A stretch of DNA of 64,000 nucleotides from Rhodococcus sp. Z13 (GTDB lineage: Bacteria > Actinomycetota > Actinomycetes > Mycobacteriales > Mycobacteriaceae). Under the pieces are notes generated by a model that searched no databases, was not told where the DNA came from, and worked only from the letters and a program-made list of their open reading frames with translations. Positions 18,304 through 26,880 of this stretch are shown here, piece after piece. A program made the position numbers and the translations under genes. Numbering within the stretch: position 1 is the stretch's first letter; each line of letters begins with the position of its first letter. The stretch spans positions 1,284,352-1,348,351 of the forward strand of contig NZ_CP107551.1 of assembly GCF_025837095.1 (NCBI RefSeq). Direction: 5' to 3'.

Positions 18304-18318
18304 CGTAGGACTCCTACG
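18304..18318. promoter_or_regulatory. Operator-like perfect palindrome between divergent genes
   Basis: CGTAGGA-C-TCCTACG is a perfect 15-bp palindrome in the 38-bp gap between the GNAT-like gene (minus) and the MFS antiporter (plus). It lies 16 bases before the antiporter start. Its position suggests shared repression, but no regulator gene is adjacent. Confidence 0.5.
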
Positions 18319-18333
18319 AAAGAAGAGACTCCG

Positions 18334-19857
18334 GTGAGCGAAACCAGCAGCGTGCCGACGGGCGGACGTGGACCCGAACCTGCGGTGGCGGAACTGACGG
18401 ACGGTGCCCGCTGGGCGGCACTGGGAGCGTTGTGCCTCGGCTTCTTCATGATCCTGGTCGACAGCACGATCGTCGCCGTCGCCAACCCGGCGATCATGCG
18501 GAGCTTCACGGCCGAGATCAACACGGTCGTGTGGGTCACCAGCGCCTACCTGCTCGCCTACGCCGTGCCGCTGCTGGTCACCGGGCGCCTGGGCGACCGA
18601 TTCGGCCAGCGCCGCGTCTACCTGTCCGGTCTGGTGCTGTTCACGCTCGCGTCCCTGTGGTGCGGCCTGTCGTCGTCCATCGAGATGCTCATCGTCGCCC
18701 GTGTCTTCCAGGGCTTCGGCGCCGCGCTGATGTCGCCGCAGACGATGGCCGTGATCACCCGGATCTTCCCGCCGGACCGCCGCGGCACCGCGATGGGACT
18801 GTGGGGCGCCGTCGCCGGCGTCGCGACCCTCGTGGGTCCGCTCGCCGGCGGCTTGCTGGTCGACGGGTTCGGCTGGGAGTGGATCTTCTTCGTGAACGTG
18901 CCCGTCGGGATCATCGGGTTCGTCCTCGCCGCGAAGTTCGTGCCCACCCTGCCCACCGGCCGGCACCGCTTCGACGTGGTCGGCGTGATCCTCAGCGGCC
19001 TGGGCATGTTCTTCCTCGTCTTCGGCATCCAGGAGGGCAACTCCTACGACTGGTCGGCCGGGGTGTGGGCCTCGATCCTCGCCGGCCTCGCGCTGCTCGT
19101 CGTGTTCGTCTACCAGCAGTCCCGTAACCGCGGTGAGCCCCTCGTGCCGCTGAGCCTGTTCCGCGACCGCAACTTCGGGCTCGCGAACATCGGCATCTCC
19201 TCGATGGGTTTCGCCATCACCGGTGTGATGCTGCCGATCATGTTCTACGCGCAGGCCGTGCGTGGGCTCAGCCCGACGGGTTCGGCACTGCTCATGGTGC
19301 CGATGGCCGTCCTCAGCGGTGTGCTCGCTCCTTCGGTCGGCCGGCTCGTCGACCGGGTCCACCCGCGCGTGATCGCCGGTACCGGCTTCGCGTTGCTGGC
19401 CATCGGCCTGGGCTGGCTCGCGCTGGTGATGACCCCCGACGTGCCCACCTGGCAGCTGCTGCTGCCGATCGCCCTGGTCGGTGTCGCCAACGCCGGCATC
19501 TGGTCGCCGCTGTCGGCCACCGCGACCAACCGTCTCTCGCAGAGCCAGGCCGGTGCCGGTGCCGGTGTCTACAACACGATGCGTCAGGTCGGCGCGGTCC
19601 TCGGCAGCGCCGCGCTCGGCGCGATGATGGCCGCCCGGCTCTCGGCCAACGGTCTCGGTGGTGGCGGCACCTCCGAGATGGACGTGGCCGTCCTGCCCGA
19701 GCCGCTGCGCGAGCCGTTCGCGTCGGCGATGGCGGAGTCGATGTGGTTGCCCGCCGTGGTCCTGCTCGTCGGGCTGGTGGCGTCGCTGTGCTTCGAACGG
19801 CCCGCGAGCCAGCAGGCGCAGCGTCTCGCCACGGCCGAGGCGGGACGACCGGCCTAG
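18334..19857 (+). CDS. MFS drug:H+ antiporter, DHA2 (EmrB/QacA) type
   Basis: A 507-residue transporter with about 14 hydrophobic segments. It has motif A between helices 2 and 3 (GRLGDRFGQRR) and motif C-like glycine/proline patterning in helix 5 (GAVAGVATLVGPLAGG). DHA2 proteins export drugs, dyes or endogenous metabolites using the proton gradient. The start is the GTG at 18334 with AAGAGA upstream; the much longer open frame ahead of it is the shadow of the minus-strand genes. A 15-bp palindrome upstream may be its operator. Confidence 0.93.
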   Translation: MSETSSVPTGGRGPEPAVAELTDGARWAALGALCLGFFMILVDSTIVAVANPAIMRSFTAEINTVVWVTSAYLLAYAVPLLVTGRLGDRFGQRRVYLSGLVLFTLASLWCGLSSSIEMLIVARVFQGFGAALMSPQTMAVITRIFPPDRRGTAMGLWGAVAGVATLVGPLAGGLLVDGFGWEWIFFVNVPVGIIGFVLAAKFVPTLPTGRHRFDVVGVILSGLGMFFLVFGIQEGNSYDWSAGVWASILAGLALLVVFVYQQSRNRGEPLVPLSLFRDRNFGLANIGISSMGFAITGVMLPIMFYAQAVRGLSPTGSALLMVPMAVLSGVLAPSVGRLVDRVHPRVIAGTGFALLAIGLGWLALVMTPDVPTWQLLLPIALVGVANAGIWSPLSATATNRLSQSQAGAGAGVYNTMRQVGAVLGSAALGAMMAARLSANGLGGGGTSEMDVAVLPEPLREPFASAMAESMWLPAVVLLVGLVASLCFERPASQQAQRLATAEAGRPA

Positions 19858-19962
19858 CGCTTCCACCCGCCGGCCTGCGTCCGGGCGGCCGGTCCCCGGT
19901 TTCCGCCCATCGGATGTGATCCACGCCATATAGTGCAGTCACACGCGGCGGTGGGAGGTGAC

Positions 19963-21021
19963 ATGTCGTTGGCAGTGGTCGAGATTCCGGTGGGCGGCCG
20001 GTGGCTGCGGGACGAACGGATCACCCGCCGGACCGGTGGAATCCTGCAGTACGAATCCCTCGAGCCGTGCCTGGCCGAGCTGCTCGATCGCAGTGCCCTG
20101 CGGTATTCGAACCGCACGGCGGCCGTCGACCGTGTCGGCCGGGTCCTCACCTTCCGGGAACTGTGGGCGTCGGCCGCGCGGGTCGCCGGCGGGCTCCTCG
20201 ACCAGGGGGTCGGCCCGGCGGACCGGGTGGTGGTGAGCTATCCCAACGGTTTCCGCTGGCTCTCCGGTTTCCTGGGGGTGGTGCTCGCCGGGGCGGTTCC
20301 GGTGCTCCCCGCCCCCTCGTGCAACGCCGCCGAGATCGAGTGGATCGAGGCCCACAGCGGCGCCGTGCTGACCCTCGACGGCGACCTCCCCGACGGCGTT
20401 CCGTTCCTCGACGGCGGTGCGTCCCCGGACGAACTCGCGCTGCTGTACTACGTGCGCGCCGAGGCCGGTGCCCTGCGCGGCGTCGAGCTGACCAACACCA
20501 ACGTGCTGTCGACGATCGAGGCGGTCGGGCACGCCATGGATCTCGGGGCGGAGGGCACCCGCACGGTGATCACCGCGCCGCTGTCCACGGCGGTCGGCTG
20601 CAGCGTGCAGTTGCTGCCCACCCTCGCCTTCGGTGGCACCGTGGTCGTCGGTGGTTCCCGGGTCGTGCGGGTGCCGTGGCGGCACCTGCGTGCCGCGTTC
20701 CCGACCTCGCGGTGCGTCCGCGGCTGGGGGGTGGCCGAGACCGGCGGCATCGGATTACTGCTGCCCTCCGAACACCGCCACCGGCACCCGCGCAGCGTCG
20801 GAGTCCCGTTCGGTGGGATCGAGGTGGCCCTGCTCGGCCCCGACGCGGAGAAGGGGATCGGCGAACTGCTGTGCCGCGGACCGAGTGTGGCCCGTCGGTA
20901 CTGGCAGGACCCGGTTGCGACGGCCGAGGCGTTCACCGAGGACGGGTGGTTCCGTACGGGCGATCAGGTGTGCATCGACGGGGAAGGGTTCGTCGATCCG
21001 ATCGCCGTGCGGGTGTTGTGA
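19963..21021 (+). CDS. Truncated, degenerate AMP-binding (acyl-CoA synthetase-like) protein
   Basis: A 352-residue protein that aligns by pattern with the large N-terminal subdomain of acyl-activating enzymes: an opening LTFRELWASAARVAGGLLD region, a GWGVAETG motif, and G-E-L-x-C-R-G...W-F-x-T-G-D near residue 330. Two essential parts are missing. The Ser/Thr/Gly-rich ATP loop is replaced by YYVRAEAGALRGVEL (about 160-175). The chain also stops just after TGDQ, so the hinge and the C-terminal domain with the catalytic Lys (about 100-150 residues) are absent. Adenylate formation is therefore unlikely; it may bind a ligand or be decaying. The ATG has GGGAGGTG upstream, and TATAGT lies at 19929. 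It precedes a crotonase gene. Confidence 0.8.
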   Translation: MSLAVVEIPVGGRWLRDERITRRTGGILQYESLEPCLAELLDRSALRYSNRTAAVDRVGRVLTFRELWASAARVAGGLLDQGVGPADRVVVSYPNGFRWLSGFLGVVLAGAVPVLPAPSCNAAEIEWIEAHSGAVLTLDGDLPDGVPFLDGGASPDELALLYYVRAEAGALRGVELTNTNVLSTIEAVGHAMDLGAEGTRTVITAPLSTAVGCSVQLLPTLAFGGTVVVGGSRVVRVPWRHLRAAFPTSRCVRGWGVAETGGIGLLLPSEHRHRHPRSVGVPFGGIEVALLGPDAEKGIGELLCRGPSVARRYWQDPVATAEAFTEDGWFRTGDQVCIDGEGFVDPIAVRVL

Positions 21022-21090
21022 TCGCACTCACAGACGAAGTCGGGTATACAGCTGTCAGCAGATCCAGGTTCCCGCGCGAGAGGTGCACGT

Positions 21091-21852
21091 ATGTCCGACG
21101 AAGTCCTGCTCGAACGTCGCGATCGAGTTCTGATCATCACCATCAACCGGCCCGAGGCCCGCAACGCGGTCAACGCCGCGGTGAGCCGGGCCCTCGCCGA
21201 CGCCGTCGACGAGCTCGACGACGACGATTCGATCTCGGTCGGCATCCTCACCGGTGCCGGCGGTAACTTCTGTGCGGGCATGGACCTCAAGGCGTTCGTG
21301 GCGGGCGAGAACGTCGTCGTCCCCGGCAAGGGACTCGGGTTCACCCAGGCGCCGCCGCGCAAGCCGCTGATCGCCGCGGTCGAGGGTTTCGCCCTCGCCG
21401 GCGGCACCGAACTCGTCCTCGCCACCGACCTCGTCGTCGCGGCGAAGGACGCCCGCTTCGGCATCCCCGAGGTCAAGCGGGGGCTGGTCGCCGGTGCCGG
21501 CGGGCTGCTGCGCCTGCCGCACCGCATCCCGTACCAGAAGGCCCTCGAACTCGCGCTCACCGGCGACACGTTCACCGCCGAGGAGGCGCACGGTTACGGC
21601 TTCGTCAACACGCTCACCGAACCGGGGCAGGCGCTCGACGGCGCGCTCGCGCTGGCCGAGCGCATCACCGCCAACGGCCCGCTCGCCGTCGCGGTGACCA
21701 AGGAGATCATCGTCCGCTCGGGCGACTGGTCGCGCGAGGAGGCCTTCGACAAGCAGATGGAACTCATGGCGCCCGTGTTCACCTCGGAGGACGCCAGGGA
21801 GGGCGCGACCGCCTTCGCGGAGAAGCGCGCCCCGGTCTGGAAGGGCCGCTGA
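21091..21852 (+). CDS. Enoyl-CoA hydratase/isomerase (crotonase) family protein
   Basis: A 253-residue crotonase-fold protein. The two oxyanion-hole segments are seen at GGNFCAGMDLKAF (about residues 55-67) and the EGFALAGGTEL helix start (about 97-107). The conserved RFGIPEVKRGL follows, but the second catalytic Glu region reads AGAGGLLRLP rather than the classic hydratase pattern, so isomerase, hydratase or another crotonase reaction are all possible. It follows the degenerate AMP-binding gene by 69 bp and has GAGAGGTG upstream. A role in fatty-acid or aromatic side-chain catabolism is likely. Confidence 0.9.
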   Translation: MSDEVLLERRDRVLIITINRPEARNAVNAAVSRALADAVDELDDDDSISVGILTGAGGNFCAGMDLKAFVAGENVVVPGKGLGFTQAPPRKPLIAAVEGFALAGGTELVLATDLVVAAKDARFGIPEVKRGLVAGAGGLLRLPHRIPYQKALELALTGDTFTAEEAHGYGFVNTLTEPGQALDGALALAERITANGPLAVAVTKEIIVRSGDWSREEAFDKQMELMAPVFTSEDAREGATAFAEKRAPVWKGR

Positions 21853-21903
21853 CCCGGAAGGACGCCGGCCCGTGACGCCGTGGGCGGGGGAGGAGAGGAT
21901 CCG

Positions 21904-22836
21904 GTGACCGAGGGTTTCGCCGAACTGCACGTGCACATCGAGGGAAGCCTCGAGCCGGAGACCATCCTCGCGCTCGCCGAGCGCAACGGCGTCGAGCTGC
22001 CCTACCGGGATCTCGACGACCTGCGCGCCCGCTACCGGTTCACCGACCTGCAGTCCTTCCTCGACCTGTACTACGCGAACATGCAGGTGCTGCGCACCGC
22101 GCAGGACTTCGCCGACCTCGCCCGCGCGTACTTCGCGCGCGCGGCGAGGGGTGGGGTGCGACGGGCGGAGTTCTTCTTCGACCCGCAGGCCCACACCTCG
22201 CGCGGGGTGCCGCTCGCGGAGGTCGCGGCCGGTCTCGCCGACGCGGTCGCCGGTGCGCACAGCGAGTTCGGGATGGACGTGGCGATGATCGCCTCCATCG
22301 TGCGTGACCGGCCGGTGACGGAAGCGCAGGAGGTCTTCGGCGAACTGCTGCGTCTCGGCGCCCCGATCATCGGGCTCGGTCTCGACTCCGCCGAGGTCGG
22401 ACATCCGCCCTCGCTGTTCGAGGACGTCTTCGCCCGCGCCCGCGCCGAGGGCCTCCACGTCACCGCGCACGCGGGGGAGGAGGGGCCACCCGAATACGTG
22501 TGGCAGGCACTCGATCTGCTCGGCGCCGAACGGATCGACCACGGCATCCGCTCCCTCGAGGACCCCGAGCTCGTCGCCCGTCTCGTCGACGAACGGATCC
22601 CGCTGACGGTGTGCCCGTTGTCGAACGTGCGTCTGCGCGTGGTCGACACGCTCGCCGACCATCCCCTGCGGCGCATGCTCGACGCCGGGCTCGCGGTGAG
22701 CGTGCACTCCGACGATCCCGCCTATTTCGGCGGCTACGTCGACGACAACTTCGCCGCGCTGCGGGACTCCCTCGATCTCACCGACGACGAACAGTCGGTG
22801 CTGCAACGCAATTCCTGGGAAGCCGCCTTCCTCTGA
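21904..22836 (+). CDS. Adenine deaminase of the adenosine-deaminase superfamily
   Basis: A 310-residue amidohydrolase. Metal and catalytic residues are visible: H-x-H at 9-11 (HVHIEGSLEPE), HAGEE near 188, DHG in ERIDHGIRS, and SDDPAYFGGY near 268. The SLEPE and SDDPAYFGGY signatures are those of the Aah1-type adenine deaminases rather than true adenosine deaminases, whose equivalent is NTDDP. Conversion of adenine to hypoxanthine in purine salvage is therefore the better call. The GTG at 21904 has a strong GGAGGAGAGG upstream; a GTG eight codons earlier lacks one. It follows the crotonase gene in the same direction. Confidence 0.85.
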   Translation: MTEGFAELHVHIEGSLEPETILALAERNGVELPYRDLDDLRARYRFTDLQSFLDLYYANMQVLRTAQDFADLARAYFARAARGGVRRAEFFFDPQAHTSRGVPLAEVAAGLADAVAGAHSEFGMDVAMIASIVRDRPVTEAQEVFGELLRLGAPIIGLGLDSAEVGHPPSLFEDVFARARAEGLHVTAHAGEEGPPEYVWQALDLLGAERIDHGIRSLEDPELVARLVDERIPLTVCPLSNVRLRVVDTLADHPLRRMLDAGLAVSVHSDDPAYFGGYVDDNFAALRDSLDLTDDEQSVLQRNSWEAAFL

Positions 22837-22846
22837 TTCGGTTTCC

Positions 22847-24154
22847 TCAGGTGCCGAGGATGCGGTCGAGATAAGGGTTCGTGAAGGTCCGCTGCGGATC
22901 CACCTTGTCGCGCACGGCGAGGAAGTCTCCGAAACGGGGGTACAGATCGGGCAGTTCGGCGGCGGTGAGCGAGTGCAGCTTGCCCCAGTGCGGCCGGCCC
23001 TGCGCCGCCCGCAGGATCGGCTCGACCCCGTCGAAGTACGGGCGGTGGTCGCGCCGGTGGTACTGGTGCACCGCGACGTAGGCGGTGTCGCGGCCGTGCG
23101 CGGTCGACAGCCACACGTCGTCCGCGGCCGAGAACCGCACCTCGACAGGGAAGCCGATGCGGATGTCGTTGCGCTGCAACCATCCGTCGATCTCCCGCAG
23201 CACCTCCGGCAGGCTGCCGGCCGGGACGGCGTACTCCATCTCACGGAACCGCACCCGCCGCTTCGACGCGAACACCCGGTAGCTGCGGTCGACGTAGGTG
23301 CGCGGCGACAGGGCGCGCGAGGAGATCCGGTTGAGCGCGGGGATCGTGGCCGGTGCCCGGGTCCCGACCTGCTGGAACAGTGCGAACGCGCCGTTGGAGA
23401 GCAGTTCGTCGTCGAGGGTGGTCCGCACCCGGCCGACCGGGTGCACCGGCGTCGGTCCCGGCAGTCGGGTATTGCGCTTGACCAGCACCCCGTCCGTGTG
23501 GGGGAACCAGTAGAACTCGAAATGATCGACACCGCTGCGCAACTCGTCGATCCGGTCGAGCGTGTCCCGCAGCGACGAAGGGGACTCCTCGGCGCGCAGG
23601 CGGAAGGCCGGTACGCACTCGAGGGTCACGGTGGCGAGCACGCCCAGGGCGCCGAGACCGAGGCGGGCGGCCTCGAAGAGCTCGGGGTCCTGCTCGGGGG
23701 AGCACGTGGCCACGTGGCCGTCGGCCAGGACGATCGTCGCCCCGCACACGGCGGCGGCCAGGCCGCGGAAGGCCGCGCCGGTGCCGTGTGTGCCGGTGGA
23801 GACGGCGCCGGCGACGGACTGCACGTCGATGTCGCCGAGATTCGGCAGGGCGAGCCCGTGCGACCACAGCAGTTCGCTCAACTCGTGCAACCGGGTCCCG
23901 GCCTGCACCGTGACGCGGGCGCCGAGCGCCGTCGGTTCCACCTCCACGAGGCCGGACATGCGGTCGAGAGAGATCAGGGTGCCGTCGGTGACAGCGGCAC
24001 CGGTGAAGGAGTGTCCGGCGCCGACGGCCTTGACGTGCTCGCCGCGCTCGGTGGCGCGGGCGACGACACGGGCGAGTTCGTCGACGGTCTCCGGGGTGTC
24101 GAAGTACCGCGGGGAGGCGCTCTCGGTGCGCGCCCAGTTCTGCCACAGGGCCAT
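22847..24154 (-). CDS. FAD-linked aldonolactone oxidase (D-arabinono-1,4-lactone / L-gulono-lactone oxidase type)
   Basis: A 435-residue VAO-family flavoprotein. The FAD-binding domain holds GAGHSF, with His48 in the position used for covalent flavin attachment, and a STGTHGTG loop. The C-terminal domain ends with the aldonolactone-oxidase HWGK motif (near 388) and the typical R-x-F-x-N-x-Y-L close. It oxidises sugar lactones or alditols; which one is not readable. The ATG at 24154 lies six bases after a GATGAT -10, with TTGACT 18 bases further up, so the transcript is probably leaderless. A TetR gene is divergent, with a perfect palindrome inside this promoter. Confidence 0.92.
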   Translation of the reverse strand: MALWQNWARTESASPRYFDTPETVDELARVVARATERGEHVKAVGAGHSFTGAAVTDGTLISLDRMSGLVEVEPTALGARVTVQAGTRLHELSELLWSHGLALPNLGDIDVQSVAGAVSTGTHGTGAAFRGLAAAVCGATIVLADGHVATCSPEQDPELFEAARLGLGALGVLATVTLECVPAFRLRAEESPSSLRDTLDRIDELRSGVDHFEFYWFPHTDGVLVKRNTRLPGPTPVHPVGRVRTTLDDELLSNGAFALFQQVGTRAPATIPALNRISSRALSPRTYVDRSYRVFASKRRVRFREMEYAVPAGSLPEVLREIDGWLQRNDIRIGFPVEVRFSAADDVWLSTAHGRDTAYVAVHQYHRRDHRPYFDGVEPILRAAQGRPHWGKLHSLTAAELPDLYPRFGDFLAVRDKVDPQRTFTNPYLDRILGT

Positions 24155-24160
24155 GCCGAC

Positions 24161-24190
24161 ATCATCGACATGGACGTACGTCCAAGTCAA
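24161..24190 (-). promoter_or_regulatory. Promoter of the aldonolactone oxidase with operator in the spacer
   Basis: On the minus strand, TTGACT (24190-24185) and GATGAT (24166-24161) are 18 bases apart, and the start codon follows six bases later. The perfect 14-bp palindrome TGGACGTACGTCCA (24171-24184) lies entirely between them. A bound dimer would block polymerase. The divergent TetR gene at 24230 is the likely source; its own -10 (TACGAT, 24218-24223) is 34 bases away. Confidence 0.7.
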
Positions 24191-24229
24191 TACTTCCTCC
24201 CGAACCGTTCGGGCCTCTACGATCGGTGC

Positions 24230-24874
24230 ATGTCGAATCGGTTGCCTGCCGACGAGCGCCGTACCCAACTCGTGGACGCCGCACTGGAACTCGCAGAGGA
24301 CGGAGGCGTCGGGGCGGTGACCGTCCGCGCCGTGGCGGAGAAGGCCGGGGTCTCCCTCGGCGTCGTCCACTACTGCTTCGAGAGCAAGGAAGCCCTCGTC
24401 GTCGCGATGGCCCACACCGTCGTCGACCAGCTGCTCGAGGCCATGCAGGCCGCCTTCGACGTGCCCGCGGACGGAACGCACCTGCAGGGCATCGAACGCC
24501 TGCGTGCGATGCTGCTGTCCGCGCTCCGGGCGATGTGGTCCGCCGTCGACTCCACCCGCGGCCTGCAGATCCTCACCTACGAGATCACCACCTACTCGCT
24601 GCGGCACCGCGCGGGCGGGCCGGCCACGAGCGGTGACATCGCCGCGCAGCAGTACCGCCGGATGGACGAGCAGGCGGTGGCCTTCCTCGACGCCTGCGCC
24701 GAACGCAGCGGTGTCTGCTGGACGCTGCCCACCGAGGCGGTCGCCCGGCTCGCCCTGGCCCTGCTCGACGGTTTCGTGCTGCGCTGGCTCGTCGACCGGA
24801 ACGCCGACGCGGGCGAGGCCGAACTCGACACCATCGCCGACGTCATCGCCTCCCGCGCCGTCACCCGGCCCTGA
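24230..24874 (+). CDS. TetR family transcriptional regulator
   Basis: A 214-residue TetR protein. The helix-turn-helix covers about residues 8-56 (TVRAVAEKAGVSLGVVHYCF), with the C-terminal ligand domain after it. The ATG follows TACGAT by exactly six bases, so it is probably leaderless. It is divergent from the aldonolactone oxidase, and a perfect 14-bp palindrome sits in that promoter, so control of the oxidase is the simplest reading. The downstream PLP-enzyme gene begins 28 bases later and may be co-transcribed. Confidence 0.93.
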   Translation: MSNRLPADERRTQLVDAALELAEDGGVGAVTVRAVAEKAGVSLGVVHYCFESKEALVVAMAHTVVDQLLEAMQAAFDVPADGTHLQGIERLRAMLLSALRAMWSAVDSTRGLQILTYEITTYSLRHRAGGPATSGDIAAQQYRRMDEQAVAFLDACAERSGVCWTLPTEAVARLALALLDGFVLRWLVDRNADAGEAELDTIADVIASRAVTRP

Positions 24875-24902
24875 CCCCACCCGCCATCCGAACGGATTCG
24901 CC

Positions 24903-26096
24903 GTGCTCCGAGCAGATTCCAGCCCCGTCGACGTACTCGACCGCATCGACGCCGCGACCGCCGACCTCGACCCGCCCTTCGCGGTCATCGACCTTCCGAC
25001 CCTGCGCCGCAACGCCGACGACCTCGTCCGGCGCGCGAGCGGGGTGCCGGTGCGGGTCGCGAGCAAGTCGGTGCGGTGCCGGGCCGTCCTCGAGGAGGTG
25101 CTCGGCCCGGAACTGACCGCACGCGGCGGCTTCCGCGGCATCATGGCCTATTCGCTGCGCGAGGCACTGTGGCTCGTCGAGCGCGGCGCCCGCGACATCC
25201 TGCTGGGCTACCCGACGGTCGACCGCACGGCCCTGGCCGATCTCGGCGCACGCCCGGACGCGCTGGACGCCGTGACGCTCATGGTCGACTCGCCGGATCA
25301 TCTCCGCATCATCCGGGATGCATTTGGTTCCAAGGATATTCGTCCACGTATCTGCCTCGACGTCGACGCCTCGCTGCGCGTCGGGCCGGTGCACCTCGGG
25401 GTGCGGCGCTCCCCGCTGCGCACCCCGCAGGAGGCGGCCGATCTCGCGAGCCGGGCGACCGCAGCGGGATTCACCGTCGTCGGGGTGATGTTCTACGAGG
25501 CGCAGATCGCGGGCCTGCCCGACTCGTCGCTGCCGGTGCGGTGGGTCAAGCGGGCCTCCGCCCGCGAACTCGCGTCGCGGCGCCGCGCCGTCGTCGACGC
25601 GGTCCGGTCGGTGGCGGGCGATCTCGGGATCGTCAACGGCGGCGGTACCGGATCGCTGGAGGTGACCACCGCCGATCCCGTCGTCACCGAGGCGACCGCG
25701 GGATCGGGTCTCTACGTCCCGACCCTCTTCGACGGCTACCGGGCCTTCACCCCGCACCCGGCGATGTTCTTCGCGCTGCCCGCGGTCCGCAGACCGTCCC
25801 CGTCGATCACCACCCTGTTCGGCGGCGGATACATCGCCTCCGGTCCCGCGGGCCCGTCCCGGGTGCCGAAGCCGGTCCGCCCGTCCGGGCTGAAGCTGCT
25901 CGGCACCGAGGGGGCGGGGGAGGTGCAGACCCCGGTGACGGGGCGCGCCGCCGCCGGCATCCCCATCGGTGGGCGGGTGTGGTTCCGGCACGCGAAGGCC
26001 GGTGAGCTGTGCGAGCGGTTCGACCGCGTGTATCTCGTCGACGAGCAGGGCCGCACCGAGGTCCCGACCTACCGCGGGGAAGGTGGATGCTGGTGA
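24903..26096 (+). CDS. PLP enzyme of the alanine racemase / D-threonine aldolase fold
   Basis: A 397-residue fold-type III PLP protein, often annotated as an amino acid deaminase/aldolase. The N-terminal TIM barrel carries the PLP lysine at about residue 55 (VASKSVR). Further glycines for phosphate binding lie in IVNGGGTGS (near 245), and the C-terminal beta domain contains the D-threonine-aldolase-type HAKAGE region. It probably cleaves or deaminates a D-hydroxy amino acid. The start is a GTG with only a weak purine stretch upstream; no ATG is available between the TetR stop and the conserved N-terminus. Confidence 0.85.
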   Translation: MLRADSSPVDVLDRIDAATADLDPPFAVIDLPTLRRNADDLVRRASGVPVRVASKSVRCRAVLEEVLGPELTARGGFRGIMAYSLREALWLVERGARDILLGYPTVDRTALADLGARPDALDAVTLMVDSPDHLRIIRDAFGSKDIRPRICLDVDASLRVGPVHLGVRRSPLRTPQEAADLASRATAAGFTVVGVMFYEAQIAGLPDSSLPVRWVKRASARELASRRRAVVDAVRSVAGDLGIVNGGGTGSLEVTTADPVVTEATAGSGLYVPTLFDGYRAFTPHPAMFFALPAVRRPSPSITTLFGGGYIASGPAGPSRVPKPVRPSGLKLLGTEGAGEVQTPVTGRAAAGIPIGGRVWFRHAKAGELCERFDRVYLVDEQGRTEVPTYRGEGGCW

Positions 26097-26123
26097 GATC
26101 CGCGGGGCGGCGACAATGACCGC

Positions 26124-26759
26124 ATGCCGCTGACGTTCTTCCCGGGATCCGTGGGCCGTGTCCACTGGCGCACCTGGCCGGTCGACGATGCCTGCGCCGG
26201 TGTCGTGTTCACCCACGGCTTCGGCCAGCACACCGGGCACTACCACCGCTTCGCCGCCGGCCTGGCCGCGGAGGGCATCGCCTTGTGGGGACTCGACCTC
26301 GCCGGTCACGGCCTGTCCGAGGGGCAGCCCGGCTCGGCCGGGGACGTCGCCGACCACGCCGCCGACATCGCCCGCCTGACCGCCCTCGCCCGGGAGTCGG
26401 GCCTGCCGCTCGTGCTGATGGGGCACTCGCTGGGAGCGGCGTCCACGCTCGCCGTCCTGCGCGCCGATCCCGATCCCGCTCCCTGTGCCGCGGTGGTGCT
26501 GTGCGGGACCCCGCGCACCGTGCTGTTGCCGGAGACGGCCGCGGCCCTGCGCGACAGCAGGCTGCCGGCGCTCGTGGTCCACGGCGTCGACGACCGGCTC
26601 GCCCCGATCGACCCGGTCCGGGCCTGGGTGCGCGACCTGCCGGGGGTGCGGATGCGCGAATACGAGGACGCGGGTCACGACCTGCTGCACGAGCCGGTGC
26701 ATCGCACCGTCACCCGGGACGTCGCCGCCTTCGTGCGCGAGACCACCGGGTGTCCCTGA
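26124..26759 (+). CDS. Alpha/beta hydrolase, monoacylglycerol-lipase-like (serine aminopeptidase S33 family)
   Basis: A 211-residue hydrolase, shorter than the usual 270-280 residues of monoacylglycerol lipases because the lid region is brief. It has the HGFGQHTGHY oxyanion segment, the LDLAGHGLSEG loop, nucleophile GHSLG near 100, acid HGVDDRL near 155 and His in AGHDLLHE near 182. GACAAT lies six bases before the ATG, which suggests a leaderless transcript. A strong bidirectional hairpin follows. The substrate is probably a short acylglycerol or ester. Confidence 0.88.
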   Translation: MPLTFFPGSVGRVHWRTWPVDDACAGVVFTHGFGQHTGHYHRFAAGLAAEGIALWGLDLAGHGLSEGQPGSAGDVADHAADIARLTALARESGLPLVLMGHSLGAASTLAVLRADPDPAPCAAVVLCGTPRTVLLPETAAALRDSRLPALVVHGVDDRLAPIDPVRAWVRDLPGVRMREYEDAGHDLLHEPVHRTVTRDVAAFVRETTGCP

Positions 26760-26800
26760 CGGACCCGAACACACACGGCCGGGACACACGACCGCGGAAA

Positions 26801-26835
26801 CGACTGTGCCCCCGCACGGAGCGGGGGCACAGTCG
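26801..26835. terminator. Bidirectional terminator hairpin
   Basis: A perfect 15-bp stem, CGACTGTGCCCCCGC with loop ACGGA and its complement, lies between the convergent hydrolase and fadD15 genes. It can serve both. It lacks a U-run on either side. Confidence 0.8.
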
Positions 26836-26880
26836 CCGTGACGGTGTGGCCGGGTCGTAGGCGGCCCGGTCGTAGGCGGC

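Noticed and set aside
21055-23532. An 825-codon minus-strand frame across the crotonase, adenine deaminase and oxidase region
   Set aside because: It crosses three real genes in the wrong frames and has biased composition.
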